Positions 29,787 to 39,982 are shown, counted from the first letter of the stretch. The stretch: DNA of 64,000 nucleotides from Chthoniobacter flavus Ellin428 (GCF_000173075.1 NZ_ABVL01000004.1:459622-523621), one strand, 5' to 3'. Made by a program: numbers and translations. The notes: generated by a model not told the origin, from the letters alone.

Positions 29787-31098
29787 TCAGCGGCGCGCGC
29801 GGGCCTTTTTGGTTTTCCCTGCCATCAGGGCTTCGATCTCCCCGGCTTCCATCGGGATGTCGGCCATGAGGCTCTGTGGGCCATCCTTGGTCACGAGCAC
29901 GGTGTCCTCGAGTCGAATGCCGAGGTTTTCCTCGGGAATATAAATGCCCGGCTCGCAAGTCATCACCCAGCCGGCCTCAATCGGCGCGCCGATGACGGAG
30001 ACATCGTGCACATCGAGTCCGATCGGATGGCCGATGCCGTGCATGAAATATTTCCGCACGGCTTTCTTTTCCGCTCCTTGTTTCCGCACCTCCGCGGCCT
30101 TGATCAATTTCAAGTCGACGAGCTCTTTCGCCATCGCTTCATCGGCCACCTCACGCCATTCCTTCGGCGTGATGCCGGGCTCCAGCGCCGCTTCGCACAC
30201 GCGATAGACGCGCAACACGGCGTCGTAGATCTGGCGCTGGCGCCGGGTGAAACGGCCATTCACCGGCAGGGTCCGCGTGAGATCGGCATTGTAGTTGGCG
30301 CAACACGCCGCGACATCAAGTAACAGCAGGTCACCATCGCGGCACGGACCGTCGTTTTGGATGTAATGCAATGCGCACGCATTCGCGCCCGAGCCGATGA
30401 TCGGCGAATAGGCAAACTTCGCACCCCGCGAGATGAACTCGTGCGCGAATTCGGCTTCCACCTCGTTCTCGGTCACACCCGGCTTCAAGAAACGGGCGAC
30501 GCGACGAAAGCCATCGCCGGTGATGGCGCACGCCTGGCGCAGGAGAGCCACCTCGGCGTCCGACTTCACCGAGCGCAAGGCGTGGAGCAGGGGAGCGAGC
30601 CGATGATAACGGTGCAGCGGAAACGCCCGATGGGTCTCGTGCACGAATCGCGCCTCGCGAGTCTCGACCGTCACCACGGCGCGGGGATGTTCGTTGTTGT
30701 TGAGATAGACGTTCTCCGCCTCGCACATCAGAGCGCGAAAAAGCACGGGAAATTCCGACAGCCATTCCACGCGCGCGATGCCGGAAACGGTTTTCGCTTC
30801 CTCCTTCGAGAGGCGCTTGCCTTCCCACGTCTCGATGAGCGGCGAAGTCTCGCGCACGAAAAGGATTTCGCGGTTCCGCTCGTCGCTGGCCTCGGAAAGA
30901 GCAGGAGAATCGATTCCTCCTGCGCGACTCCGCTGAGATAGAAGAGGTCGGCATTCGGATGGAGGATGAGCGAGCCGTCGGCATTCGTCGGCAGCACGTC
31001 GTTGTTGTTTAAAGCGACGAACGACTTCGGCGGCAGCAGCGACGCAGGCGTGTGCGATTCTCGACGAAGAGTTGGGCGGGGATGGGGGCGTGGCGCAT
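29787..31098 (-). CDS. pepP: Xaa-Pro aminopeptidase (M24B family), two apparent frameshifts
   Basis: About 438 residues when the frame is restored from ATG 31098. The first piece (31098 to about 31046) starts MRHAPIPAQLFVENRTRL. The second (about 31045-30895) has LPTNADGSLILHPNADLFYL. The third, to 29787, carries the catalytic pita-bread domain with metal ligands in LLLLDVAACCANYNADLTRT, HGIGHPIGLDVHDV, TCEPGIYI and GIRLEDTVLV. Each junction looks like one missing base, near 31045-31046 and 30894-30895. The enzyme removes N-terminal residues preceding proline, matching the operon theme. It follows the DapA-like gene by 4 bp. No signal peptide is seen, so it acts in the cytoplasm on imported peptides. 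Confidence 0.87.
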
Positions 31099-31102
31099 GA
31101 CG

Positions 31103-32035
31103 CTATTTCTTCGGCACCTTGGGCGCGGCGGCAATCCCATCGTGGATGATCTTGAGCACGGCTTTGCGTTCGGCGCCCTTGAGCGGCAGTCGCGGCGCGC
31201 GCGTCCATTCGCGGCCGAGTCCACACTCCTGGGTGCAGAGTTTGATGTATTGCACGAACTTCACGTGGGTATCGAGGTGCAGCAGCGGCGTGAACCAACG
31301 GTAAATCTCCCGCGCCTTCGCCCAATCACCGGCCAGGATCAATTCCCAGAAGTATTGATTCTGCGCCGGAAAGGCGATGCCGGTGCCGGCCACCCAGCCG
31401 TCGATGCCGAGCACCGCCGATTCGAGGACGAGATCATCCACGCCGGTAAAAATCGCATAGCGATCGCCGACCGTGTTGCGCAGATCTGTGATGCGGCGCG
31501 TATTCCCAGAGCTCTCCTTGAGCGCTACGAAATTCGGGACACTCGCCAGCTGAGCAAACATTTCTGGAGTCAGGTCGTTTCCGTAGGAAATCGGGTTATT
31601 GTAGATCATGATCGGCAACCCCGTGGCCTTCGCCACCGTGCGAAAATGGGCCAGGGTCTCGACCGGATCGGGCGTCTTGTAAACCATCGGAGGCAGCAGC
31701 ATCACGCCATCCGCGCCGAGCGCTTCGCAATCGCGCGTGTAGCGGCAGGCCTCGGCCGTGCTGGTCTCCGCGACCCCGCTCAACACCGGAATGCGCCCGC
31801 TGATTGCGCGGACCATCTCGCGCACCATGAGCCGTTTCTCCTCTCCGGTGAGCATCTGATTCTCCCCGAGCGAGCCAAGGATCACCACGCCGGTGATGCC
31901 ACTTTCGATCAGCACCTCGATGTGCCGCGCGGTGGCCTCGAGATCGAGCGACCCATCCTTGTGCATTTGGGTGGTGACGGCGGGGAACACTCCCTGCCAG
32001 CGATTCGACTTGGGTTTCCGGGGAGGGGCTTTCAT
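31103..32035 (-). CDS. DapA-family lyase/deaminase, probable 1-pyrroline-4-hydroxy-2-carboxylate deaminase
   Basis: A 310-residue TIM-barrel protein of the dihydrodipicolinate synthase/N-acetylneuraminate lyase superfamily. The Schiff-base Lys is in VALKESSGNTRRI and the conserved Tyr in IMIYNNPISYGNDL; GVVILGSLGENQMLT is the substrate loop. It is not likely to be lysine-pathway DapA because of its operon: first gene ahead of X-Pro aminopeptidase, hydroxyproline epimerase and D-hydroxyproline dehydrogenase. In that pathway a DapA-like deaminase turns 1-pyrroline-4-hydroxy-2-carboxylate into 2-oxoglutarate semialdehyde. The final semialdehyde dehydrogenase is not in the window. Confidence 0.85.
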   Translation of the reverse strand: MKAPPRKPKSNRWQGVFPAVTTQMHKDGSLDLEATARHIEVLIESGITGVVILGSLGENQMLTGEEKRLMVREMVRAISGRIPVLSGVAETSTAEACRYTRDCEALGADGVMLLPPMVYKTPDPVETLAHFRTVAKATGLPIMIYNNPISYGNDLTPEMFAQLASVPNFVALKESSGNTRRITDLRNTVGDRYAIFTGVDDLVLESAVLGIDGWVAGTGIAFPAQNQYFWELILAGDWAKAREIYRWFTPLLHLDTHVKFVQYIKLCTQECGLGREWTRAPRLPLKGAERKAVLKIIHDGIAAAPKVPKK

Positions 32036-32132
32036 GAGATTCAGACGAGACTAGCGAAACCGTGCGAAAAGCTCTTGTTCGGAATCACACCGGGTGCTCG
32101 CGAATATAGACAAGCGGTGCCTCTAAGAGACT

Positions 32133-32344
32133 GTGAAATAAATAAATCGCTTTCCCCCCGCGTGTCATTCTTGGAGCGGAGTGGAGGGAGTGTAACGACC
32201 GGAACGCAGTCGAAGAATCCCGTGGGACAACCACCGATGATCTCTGGTAAAGCGACGGGGTTCTTCGACTCCGTGCCCCGCCACTTTACCGCTCGGGGCA
32301 CTCCGCTCAGAATGACCGCGAGGAGGGTGGTTTATTTATTTCAC
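32133..32344. repeat. 212-bp element with 14-bp perfect terminal inverted repeats
   Basis: The ends GTGAAATAAATAAA (32133-32146) and TTTATTTATTTCAC (32331-32344) are perfect inverted repeats. Inside them a longer imperfect inverted repeat continues: GTCATTCTTGGAGCGGAGTGG and GTCGAAGAATCCC on one side answer GTTCTTCGAC and GCACTCCGCTCAGAATGAC on the other. There is no coding potential. The right end contains the stop codon of modC, so the element forms the 3' end of that gene. It resembles a small non-autonomous mobile element or intergenic palindrome that may also end transcription from both sides. Confidence 0.75.
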
Positions 32345-32980
32345 CGTCCCAACGACCCTGCCGTCGGCGAGACGGAAGATTACGTCGGCCAGCAGGTCGG
32401 CCTCGGCGCGGGAATGCGTTATGTGGAGCGCGGTTACGCCGTGCTCGCGTTGCACCCGCCGTAGGAGCGCGGCGAGGTCGTCGCGGAGTTCTTCGTCGAT
32501 GGCGCTGAGCGGTTCGTCGAGCAGAAGAACCTTGGGCTGGGCGGCGAGGGCGCGGCCCAGCGCCACGCGCTGACGTTCGCCGCCGGAGAGATGATGGGGA
32601 AGGCGATCGAGCAACGCGGTGAGGCCGAGCTCGGTGGCCAGTTGATCGACGCGTTGCGCGATTTCCGCCGCCGCACGCCGCCGCACCTGCAGCGCGAAGC
32701 CCAGTTGCTCCCGCACGGTCATCGTGGGAAAGAGCGCGCCATCCTGCGGCACATAACCGATGCCGCGCATCGCCGGCGGATCTTCGGTGACATCGCGATC
32801 TCCGATCCGCACGCGCCCCGCCGATGGACGGCGCAGCCCGCAGATGATCTCCAACAGCGTCGTCTTTCCACTCCCGGTGCGCCCCATGAGGACGCCATAG
32901 CTTCCGGTGGGAATGGAAAAGCCGATGTCCTCCAGGCGAAAATTTCCGGCATGCCAGGTGATGGACTCGAGCTGGATCAC
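32336..32980 (-). CDS. modC: Molybdate-type ABC transporter ATP-binding protein
   Basis: A 214-residue ATPase. Walker A is MGRTGSGKTTLLEI, the Q-loop YVPQDGALFP, the signature LSGGERQRVALGRA, Walker B VLLLDEPLSAID, and the switch His lies in ALHITHSRAEA. The GTG at 32980 overlaps the stop of modB. It is shorter than classical ModC because it lacks the C-terminal molybdate-binding MOP domain. The stop codon lies inside the right terminal repeat of the 212-bp element. The substrate (molybdate, tungstate or sulfate) is inferred from the binding protein encoded two genes upstream. Confidence 0.88.
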   Translation of the reverse strand: MIQLESITWHAGNFRLEDIGFSIPTGSYGVLMGRTGSGKTTLLEIICGLRRPSAGRVRIGDRDVTEDPPAMRGIGYVPQDGALFPTMTVREQLGFALQVRRRAAAEIAQRVDQLATELGLTALLDRLPHHLSGGERQRVALGRALAAQPKVLLLDEPLSAIDEELRDDLAALLRRVQREHGVTALHITHSRAEADLLADVIFRLADGRVVGTVK

Positions 32981-33765
32981 AGGCGTTCTCCCAGGATGCG
33001 CACCGCCACGAGTACCACGAGGGCTAGGGCGACCAGCAGCAGGCTCACCGCGATGGCGGCTTCGAGATGGCCGGCACCGAGTTCGATGAAAATGCTGGTC
33101 GGCAATACCTCGGTTTTCAGGCGGGTGAGGCCGGCGAAGATGAGGATGGGGCCGAATTCGCCGAGGCTGCGCGCCCACGCGACGCTAAACGCGGTCAGCA
33201 TTCCGCGCCGCGCGGCGGGCAGTGTCACCAGCCACGCGGCCTGCCCGCGCGAGCAACCCAGAGTCATGGCCACATCTTCCGGACGAGAGGAAAGATGATC
33301 GAAGACATTGCGCATGGTGCGTACGGCGAAGGCGGCGCCGATGACAAATTGCGCGAGGACAATGCCGGGAACGGCATAGGTGAATGGGATCGCGCGCTCG
33401 ATTACCTTGCCCACCGGTGTCTGGAAAAACGTGAGCAGGCACATGCCCACGACCATCGGCGGCAGCACGATGGGAATATCCAGCGCGGCATCGAGCCACG
33501 ATTTGCCCCGGAACTGCGCGCGCGAGAGCAAATAGCCCACTGGCACCGCGAGCAGCAGCGCGAGCAGGGCCGAGGTGGTGGCGCTCACCAGGCTCAGGCC
33601 AGTCGAGTAGCGAATTTCTCGCGAGCCCAGCGCCGCCCACAAATGCGCCGGGGTGGTGTAGGTGGCCAGCGAGCCGAGCATCGCGAGCAGGAAGAGCAGA
33701 TACAGGGCGGTGGCCAGCGTGAGGCCGCTCCAGAATGGCGAAAGGCGTGTGGCACGGTTGGTCAT
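32977..33765 (-). CDS. modB: Molybdate-type ABC transporter permease
   Basis: A 262-residue inner-membrane protein with five or six hydrophobic segments (for example LATALYLLFLLAMLGSLA, SALLALLLAVPVGYLL, and ALALVVLVAVRILG at the end). The cytoplasmic ATPase-contact loop is in DVAMTLGCSRGQAAW...ARSLGEFGPILIF. The ATG at 33765 overlaps the modA stop and its own stop overlaps the modC start, a classic coupled modABC order on the minus strand. Confidence 0.9.
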   Translation of the reverse strand: MTNRATRLSPFWSGLTLATALYLLFLLAMLGSLATYTTPAHLWAALGSREIRYSTGLSLVSATTSALLALLLAVPVGYLLSRAQFRGKSWLDAALDIPIVLPPMVVGMCLLTFFQTPVGKVIERAIPFTYAVPGIVLAQFVIGAAFAVRTMRNVFDHLSSRPEDVAMTLGCSRGQAAWLVTLPAARRGMLTAFSVAWARSLGEFGPILIFAGLTRLKTEVLPTSIFIELGAGHLEAAIAVSLLLVALALVVLVAVRILGERL

Positions 33766-34559
33766 TGCCCCGCCCATTTTTCTCCACCGGCCGGGGTGAA
33801 GCCATTCGCCTGGAAGACGGCGCCGCCCTTGTCCGGCGCGGTGAGATAGTGCGCGAAGCGCAGCGCCGCGTCCGGTTGCGTGGAAAAGGCGAGCACGCAG
33901 GCCGAGGCATTTTCGTGGATGCCGGAAAGTTCGGGCACTTCGATCGCTTGCGTGTCCTTGAATTGCGCAGTCACGGTGTCCCAGATGATCCCGGCATCGA
34001 CGGTGCCGAGATTCACGTCCGCGGCGACTTCGGTGACCGTCGGTTTCATCACGGTGGCGTGCGCGGCGAGCTGGTTCCATTTTTCGCCGAGGGTCTTGCG
34101 CGACACGCGCGAGATGCTGGCGGCTTCGGGGTTGGCCAGCGCGGTTTTCACGTCGGCGCGCAGGAGATCATCGAGGGTGTGGATACCTTTCGGGTTACTC
34201 AGGCGCACGGCGATGACCGGACGTTGAACGGCGATGGCGAAGACTTCGCGCACGACCCCGGCCTGGCGGGCGTCGTTCACCGAACCTTCATCCACCGGCA
34301 GGTAGAGGTCGCCCTGTTTGGCCACGCGCAAACTGCTCAAGAGCGTGCCGCTGCCGCCAAATTGCAGGCGCACTTCCGTCCCGGTGTCCTGACGATATTG
34401 TTCGACGATCGTCTCCAGCGATTTCTTGAGGCTCGCCGCGCAATAGACCGTGAGCGGCGCCGCAGTTCCGCCGCTGGATGTCGAAGCGCGATGCTGGTAA
34501 AAAGCCACGCCCGCCAGCAGGGCGGCGAGAAGCAGGATGAGCGCGGCGAGTTTTTTCAT
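33762..34559 (-). CDS. modA: Molybdate/tungstate-type periplasmic binding protein
   Basis: A 265-residue protein starting at ATG 34559 (an in-frame ATG lies 12 bp upstream). An N-terminal signal or anchor (KKLAALILLLAALLAGVAF) is followed by the ModA fold: LTVYCAASLKKSLETI, LQFGGSGTLLSSL, GDLYLPVDEGSV, and TVDAGIIWDTVTAQ. Two serine-containing loops (AASLK and GGSGT) are the expected oxyanion ligands. It heads the modABC operon. The call between molybdate, tungstate and sulfate is open; ModA/WtpA resemblance is stronger than sulfate-binding Sbp. Confidence 0.88.
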   Translation of the reverse strand: MKKLAALILLLAALLAGVAFYQHRASTSSGGTAAPLTVYCAASLKKSLETIVEQYRQDTGTEVRLQFGGSGTLLSSLRVAKQGDLYLPVDEGSVNDARQAGVVREVFAIAVQRPVIAVRLSNPKGIHTLDDLLRADVKTALANPEAASISRVSRKTLGEKWNQLAAHATVMKPTVTEVAADVNLGTVDAGIIWDTVTAQFKDTQAIEVPELSGIHENASACVLAFSTQPDAALRFAHYLTAPDKGGAVFQANGFTPAGGEKWAGQ

Positions 34560-34649
34560 GGCAGGCGCCACATTGTGCGCGGCGGAGAGGCAGAGCCAAG
34601 CACAAGCGACAGCGTCGCTACCGATGGGCTGCCAGCCGCCTGGCTGCGC

Positions 34650-35747
34650 CTATTCCTTCAGCAGGGTCGGCTCTTTCTTGCCGCGCTTGAAAACGCTGCG
34701 GGCGTCTTTGAGCGAAACGCCTTCGATGAAATACGAGACGGCGGCGTGGCCGATGGAATACGTGCCCGCGCCGGCGACGGCGCCGGAGATGGCGTTGCCC
34801 CAGCCGGGGAGGAACTTCACCGCGGCGCGCGCGCCTTCGCGCAGGGCGAGGCCGAGGCCGACATTGGCGCCGACTGCGGTCATGAATTCCGCGGCGAGCC
34901 TGGCGCTCATTTCGCGTCCGCTGATGTGCATGATGCCGGCGACCATAGTGGCCTGCAGCGAGGTGAGAATCGGGAAATCGGCGAGCGGGATCGGCTGTGC
35001 GCCGATGGCGGTGCAGATGGCGGTGACGGATTTGATGACGACCTGCGCGATTTGCTTTTGCAGGGCGCGATTGCTGGAAAGCCGCGCCATCTCGAGTTGC
35101 GCTGCCGGTGGAAGTTCAATGGCGATCAGCTCCGCGAGCCGCTGTCCCACGGGATCACCGAATAGCGCCAGCGTGCCGGCCATGCGGGCGCTCAATTCCG
35201 GGCGCGTGTGGAGGACGGCGTGGAGTTCCTGGCGGGCGGCTTCGATCTCGCCGCCGTCGCCTGGCAGAAGCAGCCCCATGAGTTTGGGCACCGCGCCTTC
35301 GCGCGGCGTGACGACGGGGAGAAGCTGCACAGCGTGATCGAGATCGGCGCTGAGCGAATCGCCGATCGGGCCGGCGGAGCGTGCGAAGATGAAGAGGTCG
35401 GGCGGTTCCTGGGTGAGCACTTCGCGCAGCAGGGGCAGCGAGGCGGGGCGGCGCGCATCGAGCAGACGCAGGCTGCCGCGGCCGGTGCGGTCGATCGTCT
35501 GCCAATGGCCATCGCTGAGATTTTCCTCGCCGGGCCGGAACACTTCGTCGCCAAAGAGTGTGGCCAGCAGTTCCGCTTTGCCCGCGCCATTCGGTCCCAC
35601 GAGCACGAGGCGCGGCGGGCGCTGCATGAGGAAGAGTGTCTTGATCGGCGTGATCTCACGCAGGATCGGCTGCTGCAGTCCCGCGGGAAGCTTGTTCACC
35701 AGCGCTTCAAGTTTTTCGTAGAGTGGCAGGAATGAGGAAGGCTTCAT
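34650..35747 (-). CDS. GTPase-like protein with DUF697 domain
   Basis: A 365-residue protein. A Walker A is seen near residue 51 (LVLVGPNGAGKAELLATLF), but a clear NKxD guanine-specificity motif is not evident, so nucleotide use is uncertain. The C-terminal about 170 residues match DUF697 (IPLADFPILTSLQATMVAGI, FLPGWGNAISGAVAGAGTYS), a helical, membrane-associating domain seen in YcjF-like proteins. The last residues are basic and charged. Divergent from the membrane protein at 35908; co-directional with modABC but 90 bp apart. Confidence 0.75.
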   Translation of the reverse strand: MKPSSFLPLYEKLEALVNKLPAGLQQPILREITPIKTLFLMQRPPRLVLVGPNGAGKAELLATLFGDEVFRPGEENLSDGHWQTIDRTGRGSLRLLDARRPASLPLLREVLTQEPPDLFIFARSAGPIGDSLSADLDHAVQLLPVVTPREGAVPKLMGLLLPGDGGEIEAARQELHAVLHTRPELSARMAGTLALFGDPVGQRLAELIAIELPPAAQLEMARLSSNRALQKQIAQVVIKSVTAICTAIGAQPIPLADFPILTSLQATMVAGIMHISGREMSARLAAEFMTAVGANVGLGLALREGARAAVKFLPGWGNAISGAVAGAGTYSIGHAAVSYFIEGVSLKDARSVFKRGKKEPTLLKE

Positions 35748-35907
35748 CGAGGCGGGCGCTGTTTTAACCGTTGTGTTTCACCATGGCGTATCCTCCATCA
35801 TTCCGCCAGTTCGGACGGCGAGGATTCTCCTACAGAAACGTTTGGGCGTCGATTTTGCGTGTTCGCGCGCGACTTTTTTCGCGCGGTTTGTTTGGCTCAC
35901 CGGCTCG

Positions 35908-37354
35908 ATGTCCGATCAGTCCTCTCCCTCCGCTTCCTCTGCGATTGCCTTGCGCATCGCAACCGTGACCATGCTCGTGGTTCTCGCGATCGCGGCAATC
36001 CTGCTCGTGCCGAAACATGAACCTTGGTTCGACGAAGTGCAGGCGTGGTTTCTCGCCCGCGATGCCAGCGTTTGGGATATCCTGTGGAAGTATGCGCGCT
36101 ATGAGGGGAGCACTTCGCTGTGGCATTTGCTGCTGACCATTCCCGCGAAGGCGGGCGCACCGGCCATGACGCTCAATTTCGTCTCGGCGGCGCTGGCGGT
36201 CATCGGTGGGGCGCTGCTGCTTTTCCGGAGTCCATTTCCGCCGCTGCTGCGGCTGCTGCTGCCGGTGACGTATTTCTTTTTCTATCAGTACGGCATCGTC
36301 GCGCGAAATTACGCGCTGCTCATGCCGCTGCTCTGGCTGGTCGCGGTGGTGTATCCGGCACGATTCACGCACCCGTGGCGTTATGTGGTGATGCTCATCA
36401 TCGTGACCCAGGTGAGCCTGCACGCCGCGTGGATGGGCGGCTCGCTCATGGTGTGTTTCTTGTGGGAGGCGTGGCATCGCATGAGGTGGTCGATATCGCG
36501 TCTGCGGCCGTTCACACTGGCCTTTGCCGTCGATACGGCGCTGATCGTCGCGCAGCTCTGGCCGCCGGCGGATATCTTTGGTCCGCCGTGGGAAAAGATG
36601 AATCAGGAGCGGATCACCACCGCGTTGAGCGAAGTGCTGCTCGGGACGGTGCTGCCGTGGCCGGCGATTTCCGCTCTGGTGCTGCTTTGCGCCGTTTGCT
36701 TTTTCTACACGCGCGGAGTGTTGCTCTCGTATCTGCTCTCGGTGGCCGGGTTGCTGGGCCTTGTTCATCTTCCGCTTTTACAGCGTCTGGCACGGCGGAA
36801 TGATTTTTGCCCTGCTGATCCTGCACACGTGGCTCGCTTTGGTGAGCCCGGTACGGCGGCCGATCGGTCACATTGCTGACCGCTGGTGGCCGTTGCTAAC
36901 GACGGGTGCGCTGACCTGCGTCGCGATCGTGCAGGTCTATTGGTCGGCGATGGCGAGCTGGCATGATTGGGAATTCCCGTATTCCGGCAGTCGCGAAGCC
37001 GCGCAGTATCTGCGTGAGCACGGCATCGACAAACAGCGCATCCATGCTTTCAAGTTCGCCACCTGCGCGGTGTTGATTGGTCTGGATCACAATCCGTTCA
37101 CCAACATCGCGCCGTACATGCCAGGGTCGTTCTGGGTGTGGACGAAAGAGATTTTTGCCGGGCAAAATCCCAAGGCGTTGGTGCAGGGCAATCCGGATTG
37201 GATTTTGGCGGGCGCGCAATTGCGTCCGCCGGTGGATGTCGTGCCGCCGCCGTTACCGGGGTACGCGCTCGATCACGTGTTCTCTGGGCGGATTATTTGG
37301 AAGGACGGGTTCTATCGGACGGATTCGTATTACCTCTATAAGCGCGTGAGGTAG
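35908..37354 (+). CDS. Polytopic membrane protein resembling GT-C glycosyltransferases (one frameshift)
   Basis: About 482 residues from ATG 35908. The N-terminal piece runs to about 36758 and the rest is in the next frame (36761-37354). An extra C in GGGCC at 36759-36760 explains the break: removing it gives GLLGLFIFRFYSVWHGGMIF. After the first membrane helix comes HEPWFDEVQAWFLARD, an acidic periplasmic loop typical of GT-C enzymes of the ArnT/PMT type that use lipid-linked sugars. Eight to ten further hydrophobic segments follow, then a soluble C-terminal part (GSREAAQYLREHGIDKQR). The acceptor is unknown. Confidence 0.7.
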
Positions 37355-37396
37355 GGCGCACTGGCTACAACTCTCTGACGGTCTGGGCGGACAGCA

Positions 37397-37873
37397 TCAA
37401 GGCAACGCCGCCAAAATCACATCCACATGCTCCTCCGGCTTCACCTTGCGAAAGACGGCGTGGATCTTTCCCTCCGGATTGACGATGAAGGTACTACGCT
37501 CGGTGCCCATGTATTTGCGGCCGTACATGCTCTTCTCCACCCACACGCCGTAGGACTCGACGATCTTCTTTTCCTCGTCGCTGATTAGCGGGAAGGGGAG
37601 CGAGTATTTGGTGACGAACTTGGTGTGGCTCTTCGCAGAGTCGATGCTGATGCCGAAGACCACGGCGCGGCCGGTGAATTCCTTCCACGCATCGCGCAAA
37701 GCACAGGCCTGTTTCGTGCAGCCCGGCGTATCGTCTTTCGGATAGAAATAAAGGACGACGGTCTGGCCTTTGAAGTTGGTGAGTTTGACGGTTTCGCCCC
37801 AGCCGTAAGTGCCGCCGACAGCGGTGGCGGTGAAGGTGGGGGCTTTGTCGCCGGGTTGCAGTTCTTTGCTCAT
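37397..37873 (-). CDS. bcp: Thiol peroxidase of the PrxQ/Bcp family
   Basis: A 158-residue peroxiredoxin that reduces hydroperoxides using thioredoxin. The peroxidatic Cys52 and resolving Cys57 lie in KDDTPGCTKQACALRD, the classic atypical 2-Cys PrxQ spacing of four residues. Other family blocks are VVLYFYPKDDTP, FGISIDSAKSH and RSTFIVNPEGKI. It stands alone, converging with the membrane protein and following the cyclase gene on the same strand by 46 bp. Confidence 0.96.
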   Translation of the reverse strand: MSKELQPGDKAPTFTATAVGGTYGWGETVKLTNFKGQTVVLYFYPKDDTPGCTKQACALRDAWKEFTGRAVVFGISIDSAKSHTKFVTKYSLPFPLISDEEKKIVESYGVWVEKSMYGRKYMGTERSTFIVNPEGKIHAVFRKVKPEEHVDVILAALP

Positions 37874-37919
37874 GTTGCGGTAAAAGAAAAAGGGAAGGGG
37901 AAGATAGGCCGGGTGCCTG

Positions 37920-39982
37920 CTACTTGCTCTTCATTTCGTAGACGCCGTCCCACGGTCCGGTGGGTGGATGCGCCTGCAATTCCACGCAGCGCGCGATGAA
38001 GGTCTCGGCCAGTCCGTCGCCCGGTGCCTGCGCGAGCACTTCGCGCCAGATCTTTTCCGCGGCGGTGAATTCACCGGCGCGATACAGGCGCACCGCTTCC
38101 TCGTGGCGGGGAAGCCATGCGGGTTCGGGTGCGCCGCGCCGGCTGAGCACGGTGAAGATTTCCACCGGCTGGGTCTTCCCTTTGACGATGATGAGATCGA
38201 CCGAGCGCAGGACAAATTTATCGCGGACCAACCCGGCGACATTTTCGCCGACACAGGAATCGATGTGATATTGCTTCGTCGCTCCTTCGAGCCGGGAACC
38301 AAGATTCACCGCGTCGCCGATGGTCGAGACTTCCATCTTCGCTTCGCAGCCGAGGTTGCCGACGATGGCCTCGCCCTGATTTACGCCGAAGCCGACCTGA
38401 ATGGCGCCGATCCCACGCTTGACCCATTCCGCATTCAGCTTTGCGGTCCTTGCCCGCATGTCGAGCATGGCAGAGACGGCGCTCTCCGTATCGGTGACCG
38501 GACCGTTGCTGATGATGCTGCCCCAATGCGCCATCACGCAATCGCCGATGAACTTATCGAGCGTGCCGCGGTGCGCGTAGACGATGGCGACCATTGCCTC
38601 GAAGTATTCGTTGAGCTGCGAGACGAGCGCCTGCGGATCGGCCGTCTCGGTGCGCGTGGTGAAGCCGCGGATGTCGGAGAAGATGATGGTGATCTGTTTG
38701 CGCTCGCCGTGCAGCGTATTGAGGAAGCTGGCCGGGTTGTCGAGCACCTCGCGGGCGACATCCTTGCCGACATAACGGTCGAGCGCCTTGCGCGTGCGCT
38801 GTTTCTCGATGCGGTCGAGCACTTGCTCCCACGCGGCCCAGACGATGCCGCTGGCGATCAGCGTGATCAGCGGGCTCAGAAGCGAGGGAATGAGGTTGTA
38901 GTTATTCGCCAGGTTCTGCGCGATCTCGTAGTAGGCCAGAATGGCGAGGGCGAGGGACGAAGAGACGCAGGAGCGGCCGCCGCACCCAGGCGCCGAGCAG
39001 CCACGCCATGATCCCCCCAAGCACAACGAGGGGCGAGATTCGCTTGCGTGGAAAGATCGGTGAGAAAGTCGCCTTTGAGCGCGGAGTTAAGGGCGTTGAG
39101 GTGAATGTTGACGCCGGAGGTGATGCCATAAGGCGTCTGCACGCGATCTTCGGAGGCCTGCTCCGTGTTGCCGATGACGACGATCTTGTCGCGGAAGAGT
39201 TCGCCGTGGTTGTAGGGAGGCGCGTTCCATTGTGCATCGACGAAGATCTCGTGGAGCGAATGCGGGACGACGTCTTCCGAATAGCGGAAGATCACCGGGC
39301 GATGCCCGGGGGGCAATCGATCGACCAAACCGGCCTTTTCCAAGCCGCGCGCCGCGAGTGAAAAAATCTCTCGCGTGTGATCGCTGGCGGGGATGCCGAA
39401 GTATTCCTCCACGCTGGTGCGGTAATAGATGTGGCGCACCAAGCCATCCGCATCGGCGCGGATATTCACGAAGCCAATCCACGAGGGGCCATCGGGAGGG
39501 GGTTGCAATGTCTCCGCGGGGAGAATGTAGCGCTTGTCGATGAGATTGGAGCCGATGACGACTTTGTCGCGATGGCGGAGCAGGGCCGCGCGGAAGACGT
39601 CGTCGCCCGGTTTTTCCGCGGGGAAGACGATATCGAAAATGATGGCGCTGGCCCCAGCGTCGGCGAGGCGATCGACGATCGCGGCGTAGACCTCGCGCTT
39701 CCACGGGAAGCCCTCTTTCATGAGCCGCAAGGTCGGGGATTTTTCGAGATCGTCGCTAAATACCGCATCGAGCGAGCGCGTGGCTTCATCGATGCCGAGC
39801 AGGACGATGCGCGGATCGGCGGGCAAGCGACGAGCGGCGGTATTCGTGAGCAACCAGTCGCGGCTGGTGCGCTCGGCGTCGCCGTAAAACCAGCCCTGGA
39901 CATAAAGAACGGCGACAGCGGCAGTGCACAGGAGGCAGATCATCGTCAAGGTGCGATGATGGGGAGGAAGCCTCGGTGTCAT
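37920..39982 (-). CDS. CHASE2-domain adenylate/guanylate cyclase (two frameshifts)
   Basis: About 687 residues from ATG 39982. The N-terminal helix (TMICLLCTAAVAVLYVQGWF) is followed by an extracytoplasmic CHASE2 sensor (RIVLLGIDEATRSLDAVF, ASAIIFDIVFPAEKPGDD, DKIVVIGNTEQASEDRVQTP). Two membrane segments (LVVLGGIMAWLLG and LALAILAYYEIAQ) precede a class III cyclase domain with metal-binding Asp in IIFSDIRGFTTRTE and FIGDCVMAHWG, and EVSTIGDAVNLGSRLEG. A short TPR-like tail ends the protein. Breaks at 39030-39033 (GGGG) and 38954-38956 (GGG) each look like one extra base in a C-run on the coding strand. It is divergent from a FecR/outer-membrane pair, a common setting for this family. Confidence 0.88.

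Noticed and set aside
31103..32035. dapA for lysine synthesis
   Set aside because: The operon around it is hydroxyproline catabolism, and no other lysine genes are near.
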